Shown piece by piece: positions 44,587-53,163 of a stretch of 64,000 bases of DNA. Position 1 is the first letter of the stretch, and every line of letters begins with the position of its first letter. Source of the DNA: Sphingomonadaceae bacterium (lineage in GTDB: Bacteria > Pseudomonadota > Alphaproteobacteria > Sphingomonadales > Sphingomonadaceae); assembly GCA_947451145.1 (NCBI GenBank), contig CANFXW010000008.1:82619-146618 (forward strand), read 5' to 3'. Made by a program: the position numbers and the translations under genes. The notes under the pieces were generated by a model. That model saw nothing but the letters and a program-made list of their open reading frames with translations, ran no database searches and had not been told where the DNA came from.

Positions 44587-46782
44587 TCAAATCAGGTTGG
44601 TCAGAAATAAGGGGAGCGAGCGGGCAAATGTGCCCAGTTGCCGGACATGAAACGGTTGACCGATCGCACTTGCCTGCAAGGCGGTAATCTGAGCGGCATC
44701 AAGCTGCAGAGAGGGGGCAGTGGTGACCCAGGCCATTATCGGAGAATCCGGTGGGCCAAGAGCTACCTCGTATGATTCAGACTGCTCATTGAGCGGCGTT
44801 TCTGCGCCATCAAGCCAGATCCATGCTCCGCGTGCCCTTCGGGTCCAGCCAAAATCGATCCCGCCGTCGCTGCGCATCCAGACCCGTGGGTGAACCGGGC
44901 AAAGCGGTCGCCGGGTAATACCCCTGCAGGCGATTGAACTGGTTGCCGGCACCGTATCGGCAAGCCCGAGCGCCGCGATCTGCGTTTCGGGCAATTCGCC
45001 AACTATGGCTGCATCGAGTGCGACGTCTGTTCCATCAAGGAGTACAAATCGTTCCCCAGTAAGGTGTGAAGATATCGCATGTTCCGTTCCTCCGCGCCCG
45101 CGAAGCAGATTCGAAAGGCGCCATTTCCCGCCTCCCAAGGGCGCGGCGTCGCGGAACTGGATCAGCTCTTCGCCAATAAGCGCCCGGTTTGATCCGGCAA
45201 TAAGCTGAGCAAGGGTACAGCTGGTCAGGGCCAAATCAGGCGCGGTGAGCTGGATTTCGACAATAGTTGTGCGGTCGATTGAATGCGGGCTGCCAACGCC
45301 GAACGCTCCAAGCACTTGGCCAATCCTGGCGCGCGTTCGACCGCTCGGTCCCAAGGACTGCAACTGGCCATTCCCATGATCGGCGAAGAGTGCGGCACCT
45401 GTCCAACCGGATGAGCTTGAGGAAGCGGCGGCGAATAGCAGCGGCGACGAACCGCTTTCGCTGCCACTCCAGGGCAACTCAAATGCCGCAACGGCAGTTG
45501 GCTCGCCCACTGCATCTAGCGGGTTGTTGAATTGGCCTGAATCGCCGCCGATCGCTCCTGGTTCGACCGCCATGGACATCGTTCGTGCCAGCGTCAGTTC
45601 GATTCCTCTGTCGCGCCATTCCCAATCGTTCACGCGCCACAATCCGATTTCACCAGGAACGGTGACCAGCGTGCCCGGCGTTACGGTTGGATCAAGTTCA
45701 GCCGTTCGCCATGCCAGCGTTTGACGCGACCAATTGGCCCGACGCGACATGTCGCTAACCAGGGTTCGCGCACTGTCTGCAGCCATGGTAACCGGCAAGT
45801 CGATGCTCGAAACCTGACCAGGTCGTGGGCGCCCGGATGCCCGCTGCAAACCAGGCTGAAAATCGCGATCAACATCATAGTAACGCAGGGCCCCGGGTTG
45901 AGCGGCGGACGGCGGAAGCCGTTTTCGGGCGAATCCCTGCTGGGCACCAAAGGCATCGTCAGCCACCGAGACCGCTGGTTCGCGCAGTTCCTGCGGGGGG
46001 AGGGCGGCTTCGCGCGCGATCGTCAGCCTGTTGCCGCTTACATCGCAATCAATGGGAAATGCGGCATCAAGCTGTGACAGGATATCGGCGAGCGGGCCAT
46101 CGCAGCTTAGGCCGGATACTCCGGTAAGCGGTGCATCGGCGCTGAAATCATCGATGATACCTTCGAGCAGCGAGGCCAGCGAAAGCCCGGTTTCGCCCGT
46201 GGAAACTTCAAAGGAAAGCGCGGGGATTCGGTTGCCGAATTCGGCGAGTTGCAGATCTGCAAATACCACATAGGCGCAGCCGCGATAGGCTGGACAGGCA
46301 GCCTGGCCAATCGCGGCAACTAACAGCGGGTCAGGAGCCTGATTGCCGGTGCCGGGGTAAAAGCGCATCTGGCCGCCAACCTTGAGATCGCCGGCTGCCC
46401 CGCGGAGTAGATTGCCATCTGCCCAGATCCGGCCGATCGAAGCTAGTGGCCGGCTTGAGAGCAGGACCGCAAAGGAAACTGTGTAGCTATAGGTGGTGAC
46501 GGAAGGCTTTCCCTTGCCGCCGCCTTGCTTATCCTTGTGTTCGACCAAGTCGGTTGCCCAGACGATGGTGCCGGGCACGCGCATCTGGCCAAAGATGCGC
46601 GGGATAGCCGAGCCATAACTCGATGTTGTGACAGCGAGCTCTTTCAGCCGCGCACCCTCGCGATTGCCGCCGCCACCGCCGAGGATCAGCTTGTCGACTT
46701 GCGAACCCACGAGTGCGCCGATTGTCCCGCCGATCGGGCCGCCAATGGCGGTGCCAATGGCTGAAAAAACCAATGTAGCCAT
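44587..46782 (-). CDS. GTA tail-tip / baseplate protein (gp15 position)
   Basis: 731 residues. The N-terminal glycine-rich segment AIGTAIGGPIGGTIGALVGSQ is typical of GTA and phage tail-tip proteins, followed by VDKLILGG and IPRIFGQMRVPGTIVWATDL. The remaining ~600 residues resemble the host-specificity (gp15/megatron) C-terminal half. It is much shorter than the ~1300-residue Rhodobacter protein and appears to lack the TIM-barrel half; a large extra domain is found instead on the DUF2460 gene at 48017. Confidence 0.85.
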   Translation of the reverse strand: MATLVFSAIGTAIGGPIGGTIGALVGSQVDKLILGGGGGNREGARLKELAVTTSSYGSAIPRIFGQMRVPGTIVWATDLVEHKDKQGGGKGKPSVTTYSYTVSFAVLLSSRPLASIGRIWADGNLLRGAAGDLKVGGQMRFYPGTGNQAPDPLLVAAIGQAACPAYRGCAYVVFADLQLAEFGNRIPALSFEVSTGETGLSLASLLEGIIDDFSADAPLTGVSGLSCDGPLADILSQLDAAFPIDCDVSGNRLTIAREAALPPQELREPAVSVADDAFGAQQGFARKRLPPSAAQPGALRYYDVDRDFQPGLQRASGRPRPGQVSSIDLPVTMAADSARTLVSDMSRRANWSRQTLAWRTAELDPTVTPGTLVTVPGEIGLWRVNDWEWRDRGIELTLARTMSMAVEPGAIGGDSGQFNNPLDAVGEPTAVAAFELPWSGSESGSSPLLFAAASSSSSGWTGAALFADHGNGQLQSLGPSGRTRARIGQVLGAFGVGSPHSIDRTTIVEIQLTAPDLALTSCTLAQLIAGSNRALIGEELIQFRDAAPLGGGKWRLSNLLRGRGGTEHAISSHLTGERFVLLDGTDVALDAAIVGELPETQIAALGLADTVPATSSIACRGITRRPLCPVHPRVWMRSDGGIDFGWTRRARGAWIWLDGAETPLNEQSESYEVALGPPDSPIMAWVTTAPSLQLDAAQITALQASAIGQPFHVRQLGTFARSLPLFLTNLI

Positions 46783-46791
46783 GGGAAATCC

Positions 46792-47202
46792 TTACCTGTC
46801 GGGAGTAAGACGCCAGAGCCCGGCAAGGGTGGTGGCATCCGGGAGTGGCGAGATGACGACCCGGCGCAGGCCCGCGTGAGCCTCGACCATCAAGCCGGGT
46901 GTTGTGCTGACTATAGCGAAGTGCATTTGCACGGGCGATGGTTGCAACAGGCAAACATCGCCAGGTTTGGCCGGAATTTTGCATGGAACAAAACCAAGCC
47001 GCTCCGCGTGCAATTCCAGGCCTTGCCAGCGTCCTGTCCGCAGACTGTAGCCCGTCGGCAGCTTCGTGCTCATGCCGCAGGAATCAAATGCGGCTTCCAA
47101 AAGGCCGATACAATCGAGCCCTGTTCGAGGGTCACGGCCATGCAAGCGAAATGGAGCGCCAACAAACTGCTCGGCGGCCTGCGCCAAAACGGCGCCGGTC
47201 AT
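46792..47202 (-). CDS. GTA NlpC/P60-family peptidase (gp14)
   Basis: 136 residues. Catalytic Cys in GLDCIGLLEAAF and His in MHFAIVS, with a third polar residue in EAHAGLRRV, give the NlpC/P60 triad. In GTA and siphophages this tail-tip enzyme cuts peptidoglycan peptides of the recipient during DNA entry. It overlaps the gp13 gene by 4 bases. Confidence 0.88.
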   Translation of the reverse strand: MTGAVLAQAAEQFVGAPFRLHGRDPRTGLDCIGLLEAAFDSCGMSTKLPTGYSLRTGRWQGLELHAERLGFVPCKIPAKPGDVCLLQPSPVQMHFAIVSTTPGLMVEAHAGLRRVVISPLPDATTLAGLWRLTPDR

Positions 47203-48020
47203 GCGCTGGATGAAGGATAGCGGGCGATCATGTCATTGCCCGGAAGATAGGGTTCGCCTTGAAAGTTGATCGCATTGGCAAAACGGCTGGCGCAGGTTGC
47301 GATTGTCCGGTCGCAGCCTTCCGTCAAACGCAGTCTTGTTCCGGCAACCGGTGCCTCATCCAGCGGTGAGCTAAGCACTAACTGTGAGCCGGAAACGCTG
47401 ATGATTTCTGCAGATTGTCCAGCGAGTGCGCCGTCGCAGACCCGCAACGTTCCGCCGAGAAACAGGGCTGGGTCTGTAGCTGATGAGACCGTCAGCGCAT
47501 TCTGGTTGAGTTGGGCCGAGATCACCGTCGCGCGGTGGGTATAGCGTACCGCGGAAAGCGTGCATCCCGGACCACAGAACGCTGCGCGGCAGGTTGGACT
47601 GGTGCGGGGTACCGGATCGTGCTGCAGTTCGGCCTTGCGCGAAAACAGCTGTGCTGTGAACTTGCTTGCCTCTTCGGTAACCGATCCGATGGCACCGCGA
47701 TAAAGCACGTGGTTTTCTAGGGATTCCCAGTCAACGACTCCGATTGCGACCCGGGCACCGTCAAAACGGCCTGCGGCAAGGTCAGCTGACGAGATTGATT
47801 CGTGGCTCAAGGCGCCTTCCACCTCGGCGCTATCCGGCTCAAGGTCTGCCGAGCGCCGGATGGCTGAGGGCATCATGCCAGGAACGGCACGGTGGAGCAC
47901 GCCGTCGAACCACAAGTCTCCATCGTGGGTGGTAAAGCCCAGCGTAACGCCGTCGCTGCGGGCGACGCGCCAGAAGGTCGCTACGGTTTCAAGGCTTTCT
48001 GAAAACCACAGGCGGCTCAT
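47199..48020 (-). CDS. GTA baseplate hub protein, DUF2163 (gp13)
   Basis: 273 residues. DUF2163 features: WRVARSDGVTLGFTTHDGDLWFDGVLHR and DSAEVEGALSHESISSADLAAGRFDGA. Cysteines in SPTCRAAFCGPGCTLSAV and EGCDRTIATC are in positions that could hold the iron-sulfur cluster reported for the Rhodobacter hub. It forms the hub between distal tail and tip. It overlaps the upstream gene by 4 bases. Confidence 0.88.
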   Translation of the reverse strand: MSRLWFSESLETVATFWRVARSDGVTLGFTTHDGDLWFDGVLHRAVPGMMPSAIRRSADLEPDSAEVEGALSHESISSADLAAGRFDGARVAIGVVDWESLENHVLYRGAIGSVTEEASKFTAQLFSRKAELQHDPVPRTSPTCRAAFCGPGCTLSAVRYTHRATVISAQLNQNALTVSSATDPALFLGGTLRVCDGALAGQSAEIISVSGSQLVLSSPLDEAPVAGTRLRLTEGCDRTIATCASRFANAINFQGEPYLPGNDMIARYPSSSA

Positions 48021-50350
48021 GGCGCTTCCCGCACTTCGATAACCGGCACACTCGGAGCCTCGCCAGCAGCGAAAGCGTGGCCGGAGATTTGCAAATGGTC
48101 ATCAGCAAAGCGCACCGGCACGTCGAACAGAAATCCCGCCCGCACCGTTGCATTTGCAACTGGCGGTTCTGCGAAAGTGATGATGCCGAGTGCGTCGAGT
48201 GTCCATCCTGTCGTTTTGACTACACCACCAACGCTGACGATCACCGATCCGCTCACCGGCCTGGTAATGCGCCGCACCTGGGCATCGGTGCCCTCGCCAT
48301 AGCGTTTGAGCAAAGCAAAACTTGCGATCGTGCCGTTGCCAGTGCCCAAGATTTGATCGTTTGGCGTTGGCGTTCCGGTCATGGCATTGGAGCTGTAGTC
48401 AGACGGATCGCGCAACCGGAAACCCCGCGCCGCGCCGCGCCGGGCACGGAAGAAGGCGAGCAGCTCGCCCAGTTCGTGCTCCGAACGGATTCCCGGTCCC
48501 ACGTCAAAGCGCAGCCTTGCGTTCGACCACAGGCTGTTGCGCCGCTCAAACCCTGATGCTGTAACTGAGACAGAAGTGGAGAATTCCGGCGTCACCGTGG
48601 CGTCGCGCCCCAGCGCCAGCGGATAGGGAATATCGTCAAAGGCCTGCATGGAACTTTCCTCTTGGGATTGGGGGAGGCGGACGTAGCCATCGCGATTGAT
48701 CTGCGGCAGCGCCCAGACGAACACTTCGTGGGGGCCCCGTGCCAAAGCCTCGTCGATGCCAGCGTCGATCTGCCGCCACAGGTCTGCGGAGGTTCCGGCG
48801 GGAATGAAGCCGGCAAGGTAATCCTGTTCCGACGCCGGATAGCTCAGCCGCGCATTGACGGTTGCATAAGCTAGCCGCCGATGCGCATCGGCTCCGGCGG
48901 TCAGCCAATCATAGTCTTCCACCTGAAGTCGATCGAAAGCTGGATGCGACCAGCCGGTTGGCAGGTTGGCGCGGCGGGCCTCGGGTGTGGTGGGATCAAG
49001 GATTGTGGGCAGAAAGGTGAGCAGCAAGACTTCTGCAGCGGCTGGGGCGACAGCAGCCTTCACCGCGTCGCGCAGTGCTGTGGTCGATGATGAGAGGATT
49101 GCCCCCGCGCTATCAAGCAGTGCCTTTTCAGCCGCGCTTAGGCTGGCGGTCATGTCCGCGATCACCGCTGGATTGCCGCCGAGTGCTGCTTTGGCTGCGT
49201 CGTCGTAGATATGAATATGGTGGGCAGCGTCGATCCACCACCAAGGTTCCCCGATCTGGAAACGTACTGGCACGCCAGCATCGTGCATCAGCGCGGCAAA
49301 GGCCGAGCCCACCTTGCGCAACCATGCCATCGCATCGCCATTAGCTGGCGAAAGCAAGGCTGAGGGCGGCACCCAGCCAGTGCGCGCTGGAGAACCGTCG
49401 GCCGCCCGCTGTTGCCAGGCGTCGGGGCAGTGCTGTGCGAGCAATTCGTAAGACAGCGAGGCAATTGGCGAGAGGCCTTCGGCTTTACACTCGGCAAATA
49501 ATGCGCGGTGCCAGGCGTCGGCAGGTCTGCACAGTGCCACTGCATCAGGATCGACCAGGAAGGCGCCTGTCGTATTGGCCTTGAGCCGGAAGAAATGGCT
49601 CATGCCGACATAGTGCAGAACCGAACCGCGATAACCGAGACCGATGACGTTGCGCACCAGCCGGGAAGGGGACTGATTGGTGCAATCGTCATAGGCAGTC
49701 GCGCAGGCGAGGCCATGCGGCGGCACCAGCACATCGCCGATCTCCAGCATGCAGCGGTCGCCCGAGCAGCGAATGTCGCTGACTTCTACCCAGCCTTCTG
49801 CCGCAGCGCTGAGCGGCGCAGAGCTCCCTGCAACATATCCCGGCGACACGATCGAAAAGAACAGACGGTCGATTGCCGCCGGATAGACAGCTTCTCCATC
49901 GGCTTCCCAACCAGCAGCCAAGGCGGAAAAGGGGAGCGTGATCATCGCATCGCCTGGCGTACCCGTGGCATAGGCCCAAGGCCGCACGTACCAGGTGCGT
50001 GCGGCTCCGCTGGCGTCTTTGCCCTCGATCGTCAGTGTCGGGCCATTGACCGCATCGAGCGCGATTACTCCGTTCGAACGCCAGCGGAATGACAGCGTGG
50101 TGCCGGAATAATTGTGGTCGGTCTTGTAGGCCAGCAGCGGGTGATCGAGCCGGTCCTTGCTTTCCCAGATCAGCCCGGCAAGGTCACCCTGAGCCATGAA
50201 TACAGCATCGATGCGCAAGGCATCGGGCGCAATGGTGGTGATTGCCGCCATCATCGGGCGCGGGAAATCGACAGTCCAGAAACGCGGATCAAATCGCTGG
50301 ATCCAATCGCTTGCCTGCCCTTCGCGGGCGCTCGCTAACCAAAAGGCCAT
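48017..50350 (-). CDS. Fused GTA tail protein: large N-terminal domain plus DUF2460 (gp12)
   Basis: 777 residues from ATG 50350 (GAGG upstream). Residues 568-777 (MQAFDDIPYPLALGRDATVT onward) are the DUF2460/TIGR02217 distal-tail protein, which alone is ~210 residues in Rhodobacter GTA. Residues 1-567 are an added domain with MTLPFSALAAGW-type beta segments, then IASLSYELLAQHCPDAW, RTGWVPPSALLSPANGDAMAWL and FQIGEPWWWIDAAHH, suggesting a TIM-barrel, glycosidase-like fold (inference). The Glu in GEPWWW could be catalytic. The codons just before Met568 contain AGAGGAAAG, 4 bases before the ATG (48649): an internal start may also give a stand-alone DUF2460 protein. Confidence 0.82.
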   Translation of the reverse strand: MAFWLASAREGQASDWIQRFDPRFWTVDFPRPMMAAITTIAPDALRIDAVFMAQGDLAGLIWESKDRLDHPLLAYKTDHNYSGTTLSFRWRSNGVIALDAVNGPTLTIEGKDASGAARTWYVRPWAYATGTPGDAMITLPFSALAAGWEADGEAVYPAAIDRLFFSIVSPGYVAGSSAPLSAAAEGWVEVSDIRCSGDRCMLEIGDVLVPPHGLACATAYDDCTNQSPSRLVRNVIGLGYRGSVLHYVGMSHFFRLKANTTGAFLVDPDAVALCRPADAWHRALFAECKAEGLSPIASLSYELLAQHCPDAWQQRAADGSPARTGWVPPSALLSPANGDAMAWLRKVGSAFAALMHDAGVPVRFQIGEPWWWIDAAHHIHIYDDAAKAALGGNPAVIADMTASLSAAEKALLDSAGAILSSSTTALRDAVKAAVAPAAAEVLLLTFLPTILDPTTPEARRANLPTGWSHPAFDRLQVEDYDWLTAGADAHRRLAYATVNARLSYPASEQDYLAGFIPAGTSADLWRQIDAGIDEALARGPHEVFVWALPQINRDGYVRLPQSQEESSMQAFDDIPYPLALGRDATVTPEFSTSVSVTASGFERRNSLWSNARLRFDVGPGIRSEHELGELLAFFRARRGAARGFRLRDPSDYSSNAMTGTPTPNDQILGTGNGTIASFALLKRYGEGTDAQVRRITRPVSGSVIVSVGGVVKTTGWTLDALGIITFAEPPVANATVRAGFLFDVPVRFADDHLQISGHAFAAGEAPSVPVIEVREAP

Positions 50351-50363
50351 TGCTCGGGATCCC

Positions 50364-50945
50364 TCAGAATTCGCGCAGGGCGCGGCGCACGGCACTGGCG
50401 ACCTGACGCGAAGAGCGCTGCAAAGCTTGTGTCGCCGCGGGAGCGCTGGGGGCGCTCACATTGATGGCAATGCGGATGTCGCGCGTGCCGCCAGATCCGC
50501 CGTTTGGTTCAATCCGGCCGGCGCTTGTCGGGACAAACAATTCCGGTCCGCGTTCTCCAACCAGATAACCAGCCCCCGGCGAAACCGGACCACCGGTCGC
50601 TCTGCCCGGCAGCCCGAAGATGCTGCCGATCAAGCCGCCAAGCAGATTGCCGATGCCTCCTCCACTTGATCCGCCAATCGAACCAAGCAAGCCATGAAGC
50701 GCCTGCGCGGCAATGTCGTTCAGCACACCAATCGCGATGCGCCGCAGGTCCTCAAACCCAAAGCTCCCCTTGCGGATCGCAGTCATAAGTCCGCGCTCCA
50801 AAACATTGCCGGCATTGGCAAAGCCATCGACAAGCGTACCGTCGAACGTCCCGCGCATCTGGGCAATGTCTGCGGCAAAGCCCTGGGTGTTGGCGCGGAC
50901 ATCCACGAGCAGGGTATCGACTGAATTTGGCCCCGGGTTAGGCAT
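50364..50945 (-). CDS. Short GTA tape-measure protein (gp11)
   Basis: 193 residues, very short for a tape measure but in the right place and with the right features: N-terminal helical part, a Gly-rich middle (GLLGSIGGSSGGGIGNLLGG) and the typical C-terminal GGPVSPGAGYLVGERGPELFVP. GTA tails are short, which fits. It overlaps the chaperone gene by 8 bases. Confidence 0.85.
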   Translation of the reverse strand: MPNPGPNSVDTLLVDVRANTQGFAADIAQMRGTFDGTLVDGFANAGNVLERGLMTAIRKGSFGFEDLRRIAIGVLNDIAAQALHGLLGSIGGSSGGGIGNLLGGLIGSIFGLPGRATGGPVSPGAGYLVGERGPELFVPTSAGRIEPNGGSGGTRDIRIAINVSAPSAPAATQALQRSSRQVASAVRRALREF

Positions 50946-51132
50946 CTTCCTGCTCCATCATTGTATCGAGTTCATGGCGCGAAAGCGCTGCCGGCGCATG
51001 GCCAGTGCTTGCCAGAACGGTTGCCAATTCGGCGGGTGTGGCATTCCAGAATTCGGCGGGTCGCCAGCCAAGAAGACGCGCCGCGCAGGCGCAAAGCTTC
51101 AGCGCAGACTGGCCGAAACTTTCGGTTTCCAC
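50938..51132 (-). CDS. GTA tail assembly chaperone-like protein, DUF2376
   Basis: 64 residues, mostly helical (SALKLCACAARLLGWRPAEFWNATPAELATVL, two segments). The WRPAEFWNATPAE core is typical of the small DUF2376/Rcc01693-like proteins between GTA chaperone and tape-measure genes. It begins at the base next to the stop of the preceding gene. Confidence 0.8.
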   Translation of the reverse strand: METESFGQSALKLCACAARLLGWRPAEFWNATPAELATVLASTGHAPAALSRHELDTMMEQEDA

Positions 51133-51444
51133 TCAGGCACCTTGCAGAATTTGCGCGAGTAGCGAGCGGAGTGGCTTGGACGCACCGGCAAGGCCAAGTT
51201 CCATCACGGCGTCACCCACCAGTTCACGGGTCAGGCCTTCGCGGTTTATCAGGCAATGCCAGAACAGGGCCACCATTTCACCAAGCTTGAGCTCGCCTGC
51301 GCCAGCCCGTTCGACCAGAGCGAACAGCGGACCGAGCTCCTCTTCCGCCGCTACCAGCGCAGAAAAGCTGGGGCGCAGTATCCGGGGTGTTCCCAAGATA
51401 ACTATCTCGCTCTCGCCGCGCAGGGGATTGGCGGCAGCGGTCAC
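51133..51444 (-). CDS. GTA tail assembly chaperone family protein (gp10)
   Basis: 103 residues. NPLRGESEIVILGTPRILRPSFSALVAAEEELG is the usual start of this family, which handles tape-measure folding during tail assembly. It overlaps the major tail protein gene by 4 bases. Confidence 0.85.
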   Translation of the reverse strand: MTAAANPLRGESEIVILGTPRILRPSFSALVAAEEELGPLFALVERAGAGELKLGEMVALFWHCLINREGLTRELVGDAVMELGLAGASKPLRSLLAQILQGA

Positions 51445-51848
51445 GAAGGCACCACCGCGCCCGAGCTTTCGAGCAGCAGCGTGTAATTGCGTTCGCCATT
51501 GAAATCGCCTGAATATTCCAACCGTTGGATCAGGAAAGCCCCGCGCATTCTTGATCCATCCTCGAAGCTGAGCTCGTAGTTGTCGATGGTCCCGGCCAGC
51601 ACATTGGCGCGGATCTGGTTCTCCGCCGCGCTGCCCAGGAAAATGCCGGCGGCATTGACGGCAATCTGCCGGGTGCCAGCGCCGGAGAGCAGTTCACGCC
51701 AGCCGCCGCTGTCCTTGCTGGTGATGACGACTGTGTCGCCGGTGATCGACATCTGCGTGGTGCGCAGGCCCGCGACGGTGCGATAGACGGGCGGGGTAGC
51801 ACCGTCGGAAATTTTGAGCAGGAAGGCTGAGCCTTTCTGGGCTGCCAT
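51441..51848 (-). CDS. GTA major tail protein (gp9, TP901-1 type)
   Basis: 135 residues. QKGSAFLLKISDG, TTQMSITGDTVVITSKDSGGWRELLSGAG and the C-terminal beta-rich part match TP901-1/phi13-type tail-tube proteins, the stacked rings of the tail. Start ATG 51848 has AAGGAG upstream. Its 66-base leader carries a stem-loop that recurs before gp6. Confidence 0.9.
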   Translation of the reverse strand: MAAQKGSAFLLKISDGATPPVYRTVAGLRTTQMSITGDTVVITSKDSGGWRELLSGAGTRQIAVNAAGIFLGSAAENQIRANVLAGTIDNYELSFEDGSRMRGAFLIQRLEYSGDFNGERNYTLLLESSGAVVPS

Positions 51849-51870
51849 GGTGTTTCTCCTTTTGAGTGTT

Positions 51871-51901
51871 GCGCCAGTCGCCCGTGCGATTGGCTTGCGG
51901 C
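51871..51901 (-). repeat. Leader stem-loop, copy B (before major tail protein)
   Basis: On the plus strand GCCAGTCGC (51873-51881), loop CCGT, GCGATTGGC (51886-51894), then TTGCGGC. It matches 53049-53079 at 25 of 31 positions; four differences are in the loop. It ends 22 bases before the ATG at 51848. Confidence 0.6.
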
Positions 51902-51914
51902 TTCTGCACTGCCG

Positions 51915-52304
51915 TCAGGCAGCGAGGACCCGGAAACGATATTCGATCAGCACGGCGCGGGTGTTAGCTCCGCGCTGTTCGGCGCGGCTGCGCAGAAAGG
52001 TGAGGGAGACCAGCTCAAAGCCGTCTTGCGCATAGGGCATGGCGGCGATCCGGGCCTCAATGGCGGCGGTGAGTTCGGCTGCCGAACCCGGCTGATCGCC
52101 GCGGCAATGCAGTTCGAGAGCAACGCGAATCTCGCGGCCATCCCGGTCCTTTGTGCCCCAGTCGGCCGAGGCGCTTGCGGCAACCGCCAGCCAGGGCAGG
52201 GCCGTGCGCGAAGGTGCTTCCTCGACGATGGCGTTCAGGGTCATGCCCAGAAAGGGGTCATCAGCCAGCCACTGCAGCAGGCTCGCTCGAAGGGCGATTT
52301 CCAT
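51915..52304 (-). CDS. GTA tail terminator / DUF3168 protein (gp8)
   Basis: 129 residues from ATG 52304 (AAAGG upstream); TTG at 52313 is an alternative. SLLQWLADDPFLG, ELHCRGDQPGSAAELTAAIEARIAAMP and FLRSRAEQRGANTRAVLIEYRF match DUF3168 tail-completion proteins. It lies directly upstream of the major tail protein gene. Confidence 0.85.
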   Translation of the reverse strand: MEIALRASLLQWLADDPFLGMTLNAIVEEAPSRTALPWLAVAASASADWGTKDRDGREIRVALELHCRGDQPGSAAELTAAIEARIAAMPYAQDGFELVSLTFLRSRAEQRGANTRAVLIEYRFRVLAA

Positions 52305-52309
52305 GGGCT

Positions 52310-52480
52310 TCAACCTTTCGTGAACAGCGGCCAGAGCAAGGCGGCGGTCCGCCAGCGGCGTGGGTCTGTCCGCCGGGACAGGGATCGGGATTGGGCGGCG
52401 GCGGTGGCGATTGCCTTGGCTTTCGCAGTCAGGCGTGCGGCAAGGGCATCAAAGGCGGCGAGCGAGCTGTCGCCCATCAT
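52310..52480 (-). CDS. Small ORF in the head-closure (gp7) position
   Basis: 56 residues. ATG at 52480 overlaps the gp6 stop as ATGA, which supports translation. The sequence (MMGDSSLAAFDALAARLTAK, then a Ser/Arg-rich middle, ending WPLFTKG) is helical and basic and does not look like the ~110-residue head-tail adaptor found here in Rhodobacter GTA. It may be a reduced version, a replacement, or a non-functional remnant. Confidence 0.5.
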   Translation of the reverse strand: MMGDSSLAAFDALAARLTAKAKAIATAAAQSRSLSRRTDPRRWRTAALLWPLFTKG

Positions 52481-53025
52481 GTCAGCCGCACCTGCCGCCA
52501 GGGCCGCCACATGGCAGCCACTGCAGCGGGCGGCATCGAGATTGGCCCATCACTCTCGCGTTGGCGCCAGGCATGGGCGGCGAGGCGGATGATTCCGTGG
52601 CGCAAGCCATCGGGCAGGGTTGACCAGCCCGAAGCGAGGCCAGCTGAAAACCGCACCGCAATGCGGCTGGCGGTCCCGGGATCACTCACTTGGACCAGCC
52701 CGGTTCCGTCCGCCGCGAAATCGAGCGCATAGGCCGTGGTGGCCAGCGCTATCCGGTTGCCAGCAGCATCCAGGCCATCAACGTTGGTGATCGCGGTGAC
52801 TGGACGAGCCGTCAGCCTAAGCCATCCGGCGCCGACATCCAGCACCTCCTCACAAGTGCAGCTGAGCGGCAAGGTGCCGGTAAAGGCCTCGCAGCTTTCC
52901 AGTGCCATGCGCAGCAAGGCAGTGAGCGCGGCATCGTCGCTTGATATCGTGATGCCAAGCCAGTCTTTCAGCTCGGCAAGTGCCGCCGGTGCCAGCGTCG
53001 GGGGAGTGACAATTGCCCGCTTCAT
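52477..53025 (-). CDS. GTA head-tail connector protein (gp6)
   Basis: 182 residues from ATG 53025 (GGAG upstream). LAELKDWLGITISSDDAALTALLRMALESCEAFTG is the characteristic N-terminus of gp6-like connectors, with LPDGLRHGIIRLAAHAW near the end. It joins portal to tail. Its leader contains hairpin copy A; upstream lies the structured capsid-gene 3' region. Confidence 0.85.
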   Translation of the reverse strand: MKRAIVTPPTLAPAALAELKDWLGITISSDDAALTALLRMALESCEAFTGTLPLSCTCEEVLDVGAGWLRLTARPVTAITNVDGLDAAGNRIALATTAYALDFAADGTGLVQVSDPGTASRIAVRFSAGLASGWSTLPDGLRHGIIRLAAHAWRQRESDGPISMPPAAVAAMWRPWRQVRLT

Positions 53026-53048
53026 GGCGATCTCCATTGTTGGTGGGT

Positions 53049-53079
53049 GCGCCAATCGCATCCGCGACTGGCTTGCGGC
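53049..53079 (-). repeat. Leader stem-loop, copy A (before gp6)
   Basis: On the plus strand GCCAATCGC (53051-53059), loop ATCC, GCGACTGGC (53064-53072), then TTGCGGC. Same design and same distance to the ATG (23 bases) as copy B at 51871-51901. Confidence 0.6.
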
Positions 53080-53080
53080 G

Positions 53081-53155
53081 CCGGCCCGCTCCCCCGCCCG
53101 GCCACCCATCGGCAGGATATTCTGGAATGGGTGGCCGGGCGGGGGAGCGGGCCGG
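53081..53155. repeat. Perfect 29-bp inverted repeat
   Basis: 53081-53109 and 53127-53155 are exact reverse complements, separated by 17 bases, and very GC-rich (outermost part CCGGCCCGCTCCCCCGCCCG). No T-run follows on either strand, so it is not a standard intrinsic terminator. Confidence 0.9.
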
Positions 53156-53163
53156 TGCCGTCT

